Assembly (NCBI GenBank): GCA_040007395.1
Contig: JBDTVG010000051.1
Span: 1-36,745 of the forward strand
Source of the DNA: DATGFK01 sp040007395
GTDB taxonomy: Bacteria; Chloroflexota; Anaerolineae; Aggregatilineales; UBA2796
Length of the DNA stretch: 36,745 nucleotides
Reading direction: 5' to 3'
Positions within the stretch are counted from its first letter, which is position 1, and every line of letters begins with the position of its first letter. Positions 8,499 to 16,607 of the stretch are shown in pieces. The notes beneath the pieces were generated by a model. It was not told where the DNA came from. It searched no databases and saw nothing but the letters and a program-made list of their open reading frames with translations. A program made the position numbers and the translations under genes.

Positions 8499-8990
8499 AT
8501 GACAAACAAGTCTGACAAAAAAGAGTCGGGGCGTGGCGAAATATGGGTATTGATCCAGTTGGTGTTTCTCGCTGCGATTGCCTTGTCGCCGCTGCTGCTG
8601 AGTAATGTGCTAGTCTGGTCGGAGTCGTTGAAGCTGCCGGGGCTGATCGTCGGCGTGATTCTTGGCATTAGTGGCCTACTGCTAATCCTGTGGAGTGCTA
8701 CCAATTTGGGCAGCAGCCTAACTATTTTCCCGCGTCCTAAAGCCGACGGCACGCTCACCCAACACGGCGTTTACGGGATTGTCCGCCACCCGATGTATGG
8801 TGGTGTACTGCTAGCGGTATTGGGTTGGTCACTGCTAACCGCGAACACTCCGGCGCTAATTCTAAGTGTTTTGCTCGGCGTATTCTTTGATCGCAAGGCG
8901 CAGCGTGAGGAAATCTGGTTGATGCAACAGTATCCCGACTATGCTAGCTATCGCCAACGGGTTCGCAAGTTAATCCCATTTCTCTATTGA
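8499..8990 (+). CDS. Isoprenylcysteine carboxyl methyltransferase/PEMT-like membrane protein
   Basis: A 163-residue polytopic membrane protein. Hydrophobic segments lie at about 15-40, 46-70 and 100-128. The C-terminal signature GVYGIVRHPMYGGVLLAVLG followed by YASYRQRVRKLIPFLY is typical of the ICMT/PEMT (phospholipid methyltransferase) superfamily, where the RHPxY region binds S-adenosylmethionine at the membrane face. The substrate (lipid, prenylated or other) is unknown. AAAGGAG is well placed before ATG 8499, and the close spacing to the glycosylase gene suggests co-transcription. The stop codon is only 7 bases from the stop of the convergent TIR-WD40 gene. Confidence 0.82.
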   Translation: MTNKSDKKESGRGEIWVLIQLVFLAAIALSPLLLSNVLVWSESLKLPGLIVGVILGISGLLLILWSATNLGSSLTIFPRPKADGTLTQHGVYGIVRHPMYGGVLLAVLGWSLLTANTPALILSVLLGVFFDRKAQREEIWLMQQYPDYASYRQRVRKLIPFLY

Positions 8991-8997
8991 TCACAGC

Positions 8998-11900
8998 CTA
9001 TTGCCGCATAATCACTTGCAGGGTGCGAACCTTGCCCGCGTTATCCGCCATAAAAAGCCGCAAGGGTTCGCCCGGTAAAAAGCATAGCGCCAGTGGACGA
9101 GCTTCTAGCCGCAGCACTGCTAGTAATCTCGTCGTGGCGACCTCCCACACGCGTAGCGTGCCATCCCACGAGCCGGAAAACGCATAGCGCCCGTCAGGGG
9201 TAATCGCTGCGGTGGAAACGCCATCTGTGTGTCCTTTGAAGCGTTGGACTTCCTGTCCAGTCGTAATATCCCACAGACGCACGGATCGTTCCTCTGCACC
9301 AGATAGCGCAAAGTGGTCATCGGCGGTCAGCGACAGCGCCGTAATGCCGCCGTTGTGCCGCTTGAAGGGACGGACTTCCTCGCCAGTCTCCAAATCCCAC
9401 ATCCGCAAATTTTTATCGGGGCCGCCGGAAAGTGCGTAACGTTCGTCGGAGGTTAGCACCACCACACGGACAACACCCTCGTGCGCTACAAATTGGCGGA
9501 TCTCTTGTCCGCTAGTGACATCCCACAAGCGAATCGTCTTGTCACGTCCCCCTGTCAGTAACAAGCGTCCGTCCCGCGTTACGGCTAAGGTACACACAGG
9601 GCCATTATGTCCTACAAATTGGCGGATCTCCTGCCCACTCGCAACATCCCACATTCGCAACGTATCATCTTCTGCGCCCGAAAAGGCAAACCGCCCTTCC
9701 CGCGTCAGTGCGACAGCGTTAACGCGTTTGGTGTGGCCTTCAAGACGTTTCACGACTTTACCCGCCCCCACATCCCACAAGCGCAGCCGAGTATCGCGTC
9801 CAGCGGAGAGTCCAAATCGTCCGTCGGCAGTGACTGCTAACGCATGAACTGGCCCATTATGACCTTCCACTGGGGGCATTTTCGTGCCTGTCTGGAGATC
9901 CCATAAGCGCAGACTCTTGTCACGTGCGCCTGTCACGACAAATCGCCCATTCGCTGTGACCGCGAGCGACTCGATACCGCCCGTGTGCGCCTTGAAGCGC
10001 CGAATCTCCTGACCTGTAGCGGTATCCCATAGTCGCAGCGTAATATCGCGTCCAGCAGAAACGGCAAAGCGTCCATCGGCAGTGAGCGCCACTGCCAACA
10101 CTGCATCATGGTGTCCCTCAAAGCGACGAATTTCTGCCCCAGTGGTTGTATCCCACAAAATCAGTGAGCCATCTTCTGCACCAGAGAGAGCAAAACGTCC
10201 ATCAGGCGTTAGCGCTACTGCGTTAACCCACGACTGCTGACTCTCGAAGCGTCGAAGTTCCGCGCCCGACTCTATATCCCACAGCCGCAGGGTTCGGTCA
10301 CGCGATCCAGTCAGTGCCAAGCGCCCGTCGTCGGCAATAACGATGGATGTCACGCTGTTCTTATGGCCTTCCCAATGCCCCAACTCTGCACCAGTTGCTA
10401 TATCCCATTGGCGCAGCAGGCCATTTCGTTCGCCCGTTAGCAAAATCCGTCCATCCGTCGCCAGTGCAAATACTTCCATAGAAAGTATCCGTCCCTCGAC
10501 CCGCCAGAGTTCGCTACCGGTTGCCGTATCCCAAAGATGCAGCGTACTATCTGCCGACAGCGCATATTTTCCGTCAGGCGTGAGCGTGGCGGCTAGGATC
10601 GCCTTTTTGTGTCCCTCAAAATATCGAAGTTCCACGCCTGCCGATACATCCCACAGGCGCAGCGATTTGTCATTAGAAGCGGATAGCGCAAACCGTCCGT
10701 CTGCCGAGATCGCTACCGCAGTGATCCACGCCGTATGTCCAGCAAAAACACGTACCAACGCTGGATCGTTCGGGAAGCGATAGGCATCTTCGGTTCGAAA
10801 ATAATAGTCAGCATGTGCCGCCAACCATTCGTCACAAGCATCGCGCAGCGCATCATCGCTCTGATGGTGGGCGCGTTCACGGATATGTTGAATCAGGTAG
10901 ATGCTCTCCGCCTGCCACCATGCCTCGCTGTTCCGTTCTTCAACCGTGAGCCATGCCAGTAGCGACGGCTGGTTAAGATGATAGGCTTCCCAATCGAATA
11001 GGCGCTCCAACTGTAAAAGTGGTAGCAGTGCAGGCAGTACCGGAGCATCAGCAATCAGCGTCGCACGAGTCTCGCGCAAGTCTGCCAGCAGCGCCCCAAA
11101 GCCGCGTGCCGCTACTTCTTGTACCAATATGTCAGGCTCACGGTAGGCACTAACCAGAAACCACGCACCCTCTCCCAACCGATCCGCGTAATCAGGGATC
11201 TTGGTGCGAATATACTCACGTACCAACGTATGCAAACGCAAACCACTTTCGCCCGCGTCTTCCACCAGATTCGCCCGACGCAGTTCGTCCAACGCTTCCG
11301 CAAAGGGTTGATCCAGTGAGTCGGGATCGTCCGGCAGATTTGCTAGGAGCCGCAGCCGTGTTAGGGGGATCACGGCGGCTTCGCTGTAGGCTGCCGCCAA
11401 CCCAATCATGGAGCGTGCATCATCACTCTGCAATTGATCCCAATGCCAATCCAGCATCACGCGCAGCGAAAAATCATAGTAGTCCGGCACATTGAGATCG
11501 CCATGTTGCAGCTTGACCGTCTGGGCAACACTGTCAATGCCTTTTTCGCGGAGATGTTGCAAGAACTTCGCCGGAGTCAGAGTCGGGCGTTTCTTCAATG
11601 CTGCTGCTGCCAGCCCCAGCGCCAGCGGAAGATAGCCCAATGTACGGCAAATATCTTCCAGTCCGACTCTGTCTGTTTCAGTCGGGCGGGCTTCCTGCAA
11701 AATCGCGTAGGCCGCTTCTGGCTCATCGTTAAGAGTCGCAACCGACAGGGCAGCAAAATCTTGCGGCAGATCGGCACGGCGCGTGGTAATGAGCAGTCGC
11801 GCCGAAAGTTCCGTGAGCTTTAACCCAGCAGGCCCAATTTCGCGACGAGCGGTGTCTGCCGGATTCTCCACGTTATCGACCACGACCAACGCATTGCCGG

Positions 11901-12714
11901 ACTGTTCCCGCAAATAGCCGTTGAAGGCGGCTGCCATCTGCCCCGCCCGATCCGGCGCGTTAGAGTCGGCAGGGGCAAGCTGCAACCGATCCCCGATGTC
12001 AGCGATTTCCTGTTTCCAGTCGCGTGCACCATTGACCCAGTAAACGCCTGCCGGGTAATGGAAACGATAGCGGTGTGCATACTCGACGGCAAGTTGAGTC
12101 TTGCCGACACCGCCCATCCCATAGATGCCAGCATGGACACTTACTTTCCCACCCTGACGTTTGAGCCGTTCGTGTAGAGTCTTGAGTAATGTGCCGCGTC
12201 CCTGAAAGGTCGCCAGCCGAGGCCAATTGACAATGAACTGATGACCACCAGCAACGGGGTCGGGTAGCAGCGGTTTGAGTTGGGCAGCAACGCGGGCAAA
12301 ATTGCCATCTGTGCCGTCTATGTACTGAAACTTGTTGACCGCTTCGTACATCGCCAATGCTTGATCGCGATCTGCGTCGGGCAGTGTTTCCAGTGTCTCA
12401 ACCGAAACGTGATCGAGCATAACAAGAAACACCCGCCGTTCGCGGTTTTCTAGTGCTTCTTTGAAGCGATCCAAAGCCCACGGGATTTCCTTGTGCAGGA
12501 TAAAAGGCCGCGTAAAAAACGACTCCGTGATGGTGAAGATCACACCATAGCTGTCTTTGATACCCAATTGGATCGAGTGTTCCCACTCGATGCCGCCGCT
12601 CAGTTCTTCTTTGTCGATCCAGATATAATGACCGCTTATATTTTCCAATTCGGCATGGAACGGAAACACCCGTTCCTTATCAGTATGCGCGTAGGATAGG
12701 AACAGGTGTGGCAC
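8998..12714 (-). CDS. TIR-NB-ARC-WD40 STAND NTPase, candidate immune/conflict protein
   Basis: A 1,238-residue NLR-like protein. A TIR domain (1-145) starts HLFLSYAH; Glu76 in FILHKEIPWAL is at the position of the NADase catalytic Glu. The NB-ARC/STAND module (about 165-400) shows a P-loop GMGGVGKTQ (199-207), Walker B ALVVVDN (275-281), sensor RLLITTRR (306-313) and LGYLPLAL (359-366). A helical/winged-helix region (about 410-650) precedes 14 WD40 blades (about 654-1238), each close to 42 residues and most with the D[GR]RFALSG.....LRLWD pattern. By analogy to Apaf-1 and bacterial STAND defence proteins, the propellers would sense a trigger, NB-ARC would oligomerise and TIR would degrade NAD+. 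GTG 12714 is the start, since the TIR begins immediately. It is downstream of a second TIR gene in the same orientation (54-base gap). Confidence 0.9.
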   Translation of the reverse strand: MPHLFLSYAHTDKERVFPFHAELENISGHYIWIDKEELSGGIEWEHSIQLGIKDSYGVIFTITESFFTRPFILHKEIPWALDRFKEALENRERRVFLVMLDHVSVETLETLPDADRDQALAMYEAVNKFQYIDGTDGNFARVAAQLKPLLPDPVAGGHQFIVNWPRLATFQGRGTLLKTLHERLKRQGGKVSVHAGIYGMGGVGKTQLAVEYAHRYRFHYPAGVYWVNGARDWKQEIADIGDRLQLAPADSNAPDRAGQMAAAFNGYLREQSGNALVVVDNVENPADTARREIGPAGLKLTELSARLLITTRRADLPQDFAALSVATLNDEPEAAYAILQEARPTETDRVGLEDICRTLGYLPLALGLAAAALKKRPTLTPAKFLQHLREKGIDSVAQTVKLQHGDLNVPDYYDFSLRVMLDWHWDQLQSDDARSMIGLAAAYSEAAVIPLTRLRLLANLPDDPDSLDQPFAEALDELRRANLVEDAGESGLRLHTLVREYIRTKIPDYADRLGEGAWFLVSAYREPDILVQEVAARGFGALLADLRETRATLIADAPVLPALLPLLQLERLFDWEAYHLNQPSLLAWLTVEERNSEAWWQAESIYLIQHIRERAHHQSDDALRDACDEWLAAHADYYFRTEDAYRFPNDPALVRVFAGHTAWITAVAISADGRFALSASNDKSLRLWDVSAGVELRYFEGHKKAILAATLTPDGKYALSADSTLHLWDTATGSELWRVEGRILSMEVFALATDGRILLTGERNGLLRQWDIATGAELGHWEGHKNSVTSIVIADDGRLALTGSRDRTLRLWDIESGAELRRFESQQSWVNAVALTPDGRFALSGAEDGSLILWDTTTGAEIRRFEGHHDAVLAVALTADGRFAVSAGRDITLRLWDTATGQEIRRFKAHTGGIESLAVTANGRFVVTGARDKSLRLWDLQTGTKMPPVEGHNGPVHALAVTADGRFGLSAGRDTRLRLWDVGAGKVVKRLEGHTKRVNAVALTREGRFAFSGAEDDTLRMWDVASGQEIRQFVGHNGPVCTLAVTRDGRLLLTGGRDKTIRLWDVTSGQEIRQFVAHEGVVRVVVLTSDERYALSGGPDKNLRMWDLETGEEVRPFKRHNGGITALSLTADDHFALSGAEERSVRLWDITTGQEVQRFKGHTDGVSTAAITPDGRYAFSGSWDGTLRVWEVATTRLLAVLRLEARPLALCFLPGEPLRLFMADNAGKVRTLQVIMRQ
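9000..10755 (-). repeat. Array of 14 WD40-encoding repeats (about 126 bp period)
   Basis: Fourteen consecutive coding repeats of about 42 codons run from residue 654 to the C terminus. Thirteen have a clear GH...WD frame, although a few blades have variant GH positions (EGR, ESQ, KAH, VAH, KRH). The last is degenerate (no WD). Fourteen blades would fold as two seven-bladed propellers. Confidence 0.85.
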
Positions 12715-12768
12715 GCTGTGATTATCTCTCTATTGTTCATCAAGATCGCCCATTGGGCCTATTTTAAC

Positions 12769-14235
12769 TTAAAAAGCTTCGGAAGATGCTACCCGAAAAC
12801 CGATGTCGTTGGTACGAGTTGCAGGCGGTTTCTGGTTTCGAAAGGCCGAGCGGGCGAAGCTTGGTCGGTAGGCCCACGAACCGCCGCGTAAAGTGCGATT
12901 GCCAAGATCCCCACTGGTTGGGCCGGTGGGATCATCTTGCACTTTTTGTTGATAGTAAGTTGCGCCGAACCAGTCCTTGGTCCATTCCCAAGCATTACCC
13001 GCCATATCGTAAGCTCCCACCCAGCTTACACCGCCCTCATAGCTGCCTACTGGGGAGGTTGGGCCAGAGGTACTAGCATTGGCTTTGCTGCTATCCCAGA
13101 TGTCACCCCAAGGATATATGGTTGCGTTGGGACCACGCGCTGCATATTCCCACTCGGCTTCGGTCGGAAGCCTACCGCCGCGCCATTTGGCATAGGCTTC
13201 AGCCTCGTACCACGATACCCCAACACGCGGCTGTTGCGGCTCAGTAGTGCCTGCATAGTTCTGAGGCGCTTTAGGGCTTTGCGATTGCAGCCAAGCCCAG
13301 CCTGCCTCTGACCAATAATCCCGTGTCGTGTAACCACCGTCGTCAATAAAACGCTGATACTCAGCGTTAGTAACTTCGGTTTTGTCGATCCAGTAGTCTT
13401 TCGTGAGACAAACATCATGCTGTGGTATTTCGTAGCCGATGCTGCTTTTATCCACGTTGGGATCACTGCCCATCAGGAAGCAGCCTTGTTGTACCAACAC
13501 CTGCTCCACTCCTCTACCGTCGGTACGGGGCGCACCTGCTTCTAGGGTGGGGGGCACGGTTGGCGTTGCCGAGTTGGTAACGACTGCGGTAGCGACACTT
13601 GTTGGCGTTGCCGTTGAAGTCGCGGCTAGTGCAACTGCCTCGGTTGCAGTTGGGGTCGGACGATTAGCTGCACTACCCAGCAGGGCAACGGCTGCGCCAA
13701 GAATCACGATAACGGCCACAATAACGCCGATAATCAGCGGTGTGCGGTTCGGAGGCGGTGCGGCCTGCACAGGTGGCGGTGGAGTCAAGGCCATCGGATC
13801 GGGGCGTGTTTGCTCAAGCGTATCCGGGATATTACCGCTGTTTTTCAGCACAACCCCGTTGCGTTTCAGTGCAGTCTGAAGCCGGATAAAGGCTCTTGGA
13901 AAGTCTGTTTTTTCAAAGTCGATACGTTGCAGTGGATTGATCTGATAGTGGATATGCGCCGACCGTAGCACGACTGGGAGGATGGGTTTGGCTTCGTCAA
14001 GGTAGAACTGCCATTCTTTGGCAACCTGTGTGGAGGCCATCGATTCTGGCGAAATAATTAAAATCATAAGTTCCGAGCGATCCAGCCCTTCCTGAATCGC
14101 AGTACTCCAGTTCAGACCAACGGGGATGTCATCCACATCGATCCAGATGTCTGCCCCCAGTTCGGAGAGCGCCTCAGCTAATTTCCTGGCAAAGTCTTCA
14201 TCGGTACGGCTGTAACTGACAAAAATATGAGCCAA
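12769..14235 (-). CDS. Transmembrane TIR protein with FGE-sulfatase-like domain
   Basis: A 488-residue protein. The TIR domain (1-130) starts HIFVSYSRTDEDFARKLAEA, with Glu74 (VAKEWQFYL) at the catalytic Glu position. A Pro-rich stretch (150-164), one membrane helix (about 165-190, TPLIIGVIVAVIVILGAAV) and a Ser/Thr/Ala/Pro-rich linker (191-240) follow. The FGE/SUMF1-type domain (about 245-485) has GCFLMGSDP, VSWYEAEAYAKWRGGRLPTE, WEYAARG, GNAWEWTKDW and RGGSWAY. The two copper-binding cysteines of true formylglycine-generating enzymes are Tyr456 and Ala461, so it is probably a binding domain. The layout suggests TIR inside and FGE-like domain outside the membrane. The start codon is TTG 14235 with AGG upstream. 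It is first in a likely operon with the TIR-NB-ARC-WD40 gene. Equivalent TIR/FGE fusions occur in NTPase-linked conflict systems of multicellular bacteria. Confidence 0.88.
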   Translation of the reverse strand: MAHIFVSYSRTDEDFARKLAEALSELGADIWIDVDDIPVGLNWSTAIQEGLDRSELMILIISPESMASTQVAKEWQFYLDEAKPILPVVLRSAHIHYQINPLQRIDFEKTDFPRAFIRLQTALKRNGVVLKNSGNIPDTLEQTRPDPMALTPPPPVQAAPPPNRTPLIIGVIVAVIVILGAAVALLGSAANRPTPTATEAVALAATSTATPTSVATAVVTNSATPTVPPTLEAGAPRTDGRGVEQVLVQQGCFLMGSDPNVDKSSIGYEIPQHDVCLTKDYWIDKTEVTNAEYQRFIDDGGYTTRDYWSEAGWAWLQSQSPKAPQNYAGTTEPQQPRVGVSWYEAEAYAKWRGGRLPTEAEWEYAARGPNATIYPWGDIWDSSKANASTSGPTSPVGSYEGGVSWVGAYDMAGNAWEWTKDWFGATYYQQKVQDDPTGPTSGDLGNRTLRGGSWAYRPSFARSAFRNQKPPATRTNDIGFRVASSEAF

Positions 14236-14283
14236 TGTAATACCTGCGCTTGTAAAGGAATAGGTCTGGGAATTTATCGCTAT

Positions 14284-14312
14284 AGTATGCCTGAGTCGCT
14301 AATTTTGAGCAA
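14284..14312 (-). promoter_or_regulatory. Probable promoter of the two-gene TIR operon
   Basis: On the minus strand TTGCTC (14312-14307), a 17-base spacer and CATACT (14289-14284) give a fair sigma70 match. Transcription would begin near 14277, leaving a leader of about 40 bases to the TTG start at 14235. Confidence 0.45.
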
Positions 14313-14508
14313 CCCTTTTCAACGTAAAACAAACAGGAGATTCACGAAAGCTCATGATAGGTAACGATGGTAACGTTGAATAGTTTGATATTGATTATAA
14401 CCTTGATGAATAAACAGGAAAGTCATCAAGCGCGCTTGATGACTTATGTCGCCTAGTAATTCCGTGTAAAACCGAATCTCATATGCCAATGCAGGCAAAG
14501 AGAATCGT
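14313..14508. other. Non-coding gap between the TIR operon and iolG
   Basis: No gene is seen. The gap is AT-rich and contains a 26-base perfect palindrome (14420-14445), listed separately, and the upstream part of the iolG promoter region. A frame open from 14483 into iolG is judged non-coding before 14594. Confidence 0.6.
14420..14445. promoter_or_regulatory. 26-bp perfect palindrome, candidate operator
   Basis: AAGTCATCAAGCG is followed directly by its reverse complement, with no spacer. It lies about 65 bases upstream of the candidate -10 box of the dehydrogenase gene and 185 bases before the divergent TIR operon. There is no T-tract, so a dimeric regulator site is more likely than a terminator. 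The function is inferred. Confidence 0.5.
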
Positions 14509-14514
14509 TATAAT
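14509..14514 (+). promoter_or_regulatory. Candidate -10 box for the inositol dehydrogenase-like gene
   Basis: A consensus TATAAT within TCGTTATAATAG, 80 bases before ATG 14594. No good -35 box lies at 16-18 bases upstream, which would suit an activator-dependent promoter. Confidence 0.35.
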
Positions 14515-14593
14515 AGACAAACAATTACTTACTGTTCCATGCACGGAACTTTTGAAACGTGCTCATCACACTATCCATAAGGAGACTCTGCAA

Positions 14594-15607
14594 ATGTCAA
14601 AGTCGGTTCATGTCGGCATCATCGGGGCGGGGCGTATTGGTCAGGTTCACGCCGAACATCTCGCCTACCGCATTCCAGAGGCCGAGATCCTTGCCATTGC
14701 CGATCTCAATCTGGCGGCGGCGCAAGCCCTCGGAGAGCGTTTAAAGATCCCAACAATTACCGATGATTACCGCCAGATCCTCGAAAATACGGCGATTGAT
14801 GCGGTGATTATCTGTTCATCGACTGCCACACACGCTCAGCTTATACAAGAATCAGCCGCCGCGCAAAAACAGATTTTTTGCGAAAAACCGATTGACCTTA
14901 CGCTGGAAAAGATTGATGAGGCATTAGCGTCAGTAAAGACAGCAGGTGTAAAGCTGCAAGTTGGTTTTAACCGTCGCTTCGATCCGAACTTCCATCGCGT
15001 GCAGCAAATGGTAGCAGAAGGGACACTGGGCAATGTCCACTTGTTGCGGATTACCAGCCGCGACCCTGAGCCACCGCCCATTGAGTATGTCAAGGGGTCG
15101 GGTGGCTTGTTTCTGGATATGACAATCCACGATTTCGACATGGCACGTTATTTGGCAGGCAGCGAAGCGGTGGAGATCTATGCGGCTGGCGCAGTGCTAG
15201 TTGATCCGCGCATTGGTGAGGCAGGCGATATTGATACTGCTGTCATCACTATCAAATTCGCTAACGGCGCAATCGGCACGATTGATAACAGTCGAAAAGC
15301 GGTCTACGGCTACGATCAGCGCGTCGAAGTGTTCGGCTCGAAAGGTGCTGTAGTCGTTTCCAACAATGCGCCGCATACCGCCGTTGTTAGCGATGCTGAG
15401 GGGGTTCACGCTGCGAAACCGCTCTATTTCTTCATGCAGCGTTACACAGAGTCGTTTGTTATCGAAATGCGGAGCTTTATCACCGCCGTGCAGGACGAGA
15501 CACTAACACCCGTCACAGGCGAAGATGGGCGGATCGCTGTCGTGATGGGTCTTGCCGCCCGCAAATCCTATCAGGAAAATCGCCCTGTCAAACTCAGCGA
15601 AATATGA
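14594..15607 (+). CDS. iolG: Gfo/Idh/MocA oxidoreductase, inositol 2-dehydrogenase type
   Basis: A 337-residue NAD(P)-dependent sugar/cyclitol dehydrogenase. The Rossmann loop is GIIGAGRIGQVHAEH (residues 8-22), the conserved catalytic-lysine motif is CEKPID (Lys98), and DMTIHDFD provides Asp175 and His179, matching the K/D/H set of inositol 2-dehydrogenases. The block YGYDQRVEVFGSKGAV is also typical of IolG. The reaction would be myo-inositol to scyllo-inosose with NAD+, although related enzymes act on other sugars. ATG 14594 is preferred because AAGGAG lies 9 bases upstream; the frame extends to 14483 but that part looks non-coding. No other iol genes are seen, so the substrate assignment is moderate. 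Confidence 0.85.
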   Translation: MSKSVHVGIIGAGRIGQVHAEHLAYRIPEAEILAIADLNLAAAQALGERLKIPTITDDYRQILENTAIDAVIICSSTATHAQLIQESAAAQKQIFCEKPIDLTLEKIDEALASVKTAGVKLQVGFNRRFDPNFHRVQQMVAEGTLGNVHLLRITSRDPEPPPIEYVKGSGGLFLDMTIHDFDMARYLAGSEAVEIYAAGAVLVDPRIGEAGDIDTAVITIKFANGAIGTIDNSRKAVYGYDQRVEVFGSKGAVVVSNNAPHTAVVSDAEGVHAAKPLYFFMQRYTESFVIEMRSFITAVQDETLTPVTGEDGRIAVVMGLAARKSYQENRPVKLSEI

Positions 15608-15632
15608 GTCATAGCCCTAGCAGCGCTGCCAT

Positions 15633-16001
15633 CTACGCAAGGACACGCTCTAATTCGCGGACAAACGATGTTGGGTCAAGCGGCTTGGGAAAATACGCAA
15701 CGAACCCTGCTTCAATAGCCTTGATCGCTACTTCTGCCGAGTGAAAAGCCGTCACAGCTACACAGGGCATCTTAGCGGTTTTAGGATCACTTCGGATGGT
15801 TGATAGTAGAGTCCAGCCATCAATTTTAGGCAATGATAGATCGATAATCGCCGCTGCATAGTCTTGAAGCACCAATTGTTCAATAGCGGCTTCGCCGTCA
15901 GACACGATGTCCGCGGGGATATTGTGGTACCGCAAGATGTGCTGTACAACTTCCCGACCATCCATATCATCTTCTACTACAAGAATTCGTCGATTAGTCA
16001 T
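15633..16001 (-). CDS. Stand-alone response regulator receiver protein
   Basis: A 122-residue single receiver domain with no output domain. The acidic pocket is VEDD (residues 9-12), the phospho-acceptor is Asp54 (AAIIDLSLPKIDGW), and the conserved switch Lys is Lys106 (YFPKPLDP). It starts inside the upstream receiver gene (8-base overlap), so the two are translationally coupled. A receiver of this type works as a phospho-shuttle or by protein contact. It belongs with the histidine kinase at 16608-18011. Confidence 0.87.
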   Translation of the reverse strand: MTNRRILVVEDDMDGREVVQHILRYHNIPADIVSDGEAAIEQLVLQDYAAAIIDLSLPKIDGWTLLSTIRSDPKTAKMPCVAVTAFHSAEVAIKAIEAGFVAYFPKPLDPTSFVRELERVLA

Positions 16002-16428
16002 TCGGTTGATCCTGTATCAGATCCGTGAACTCTGGAAGGTCTACTAATAAACGCAGCAGATCACTTAAAAATGTCGCGGGTGTCAACGGCTTGGTCAGAT
16101 AGTTGTGAAACCCCGCCGCGATAGCCCGTTCACGGTCGCCTGCCATGGCGTGAGCCGTCAAAGCGATGACTGGTATATCCATCGTAGCACGATTTTTCCG
16201 CAACTCATAGATCAACATCCAGCCATCGGCAATGGGCATCGAGATGTCGGAGATAATGAGCTTGGGTCGCTGCACTTTGACCGCATCCAGACCTTCTTGA
16301 CCATTGCTCGCGCGGATGACATTGGCTCCGTAGTAGGTAAGCACCAGCGCAATTACTTCCAAACTATCCGGTTCATCATCAATAGCGAGTACATTCCAAC
16401 CCTGAAGAATCTTACGAGAGAGAGTCAT
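15994..16428 (-). CDS. Stand-alone response regulator receiver protein
   Basis: A 144-residue receiver domain without a DNA-binding output. The acidic pair is in LAIDDEPDSLEV, the phospho-acceptor is Asp61 (LIISDISMPIADGW) and the switch Lys is Lys113 (YLTKPLTP). GAGGAA upstream of ATG 16428 gives a good ribosome site. The second receiver gene overlaps its end by 8 bases. It is probably the first target of the histidine kinase that lies 179 bases upstream on the same strand. Family precedent is a phosphorelay or control of a remote kinase or enzyme. Confidence 0.87.
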   Translation of the reverse strand: MTLSRKILQGWNVLAIDDEPDSLEVIALVLTYYGANVIRASNGQEGLDAVKVQRPKLIISDISMPIADGWMLIYELRKNRATMDIPVIALTAHAMAGDRERAIAAGFHNYLTKPLTPATFLSDLLRLLVDLPEFTDLIQDQPND

Positions 16429-16607
16429 TTTTCTATTCCTCTAGTTAAACGCTTCTAGCGCCTGTGATGAACCCTTGTTGATTTTCTTAGGTTCACTTCG
16501 GAGCACGAAACATATTTAGCTACGTGTTTTAAGGACGCTTGACCTTTGTTAGCCGAAATCCTATACCAATTGCGCAGACGCAAAGTTCAAAGGCGCACAA
16601 TAGGCTT
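16429..16607. other. Intergenic gap within the kinase-receiver cluster
   Basis: No gene is seen. A small hairpin TTGCG-CAGA-CGCAA at 16570-16583 lies 25 bases after the kinase stop codon on the minus strand; it is too short and lacks the T-run for a confident terminator. The receivers could be read through from the kinase promoter. Confidence 0.4.

Noticed and set aside
9515..9847. Plus-strand open frame of 110 residues, with neighbouring ones at 9212, 9607 and 10343
   Set aside because: They are antisense to the WD40 repeats, Ser/Pro/Arg-rich, and repeat with the blade period; no ribosome site. They are mirror frames of the repeats.
9000..10755. Regularly spaced repeats that could suggest a CRISPR array
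   Set aside because: The period is about 126 bases, a multiple of three, and translates as WD40 blades; there are no short identical repeats with unique spacers.
12715..12768. Possible separate promoter or terminator between the two TIR genes
   Set aside because: The gap is only 54 bases, with no hairpin and no paired -35/-10 boxes; read-through as an operon is simpler.
13439..13879. Plus-strand Ala/Val/Thr-rich frame of 146 residues
   Set aside because: It is antisense to the low-complexity linker and membrane helix of the TIR-FGE-like gene; its repetitive composition explains the open frame.
14483..14593. N-terminal extension of the inositol dehydrogenase-like protein
   Set aside because: The Rossmann strand starts right after ATG 14594, which has a good AAGGAG; the extension overlaps the candidate -10 box.
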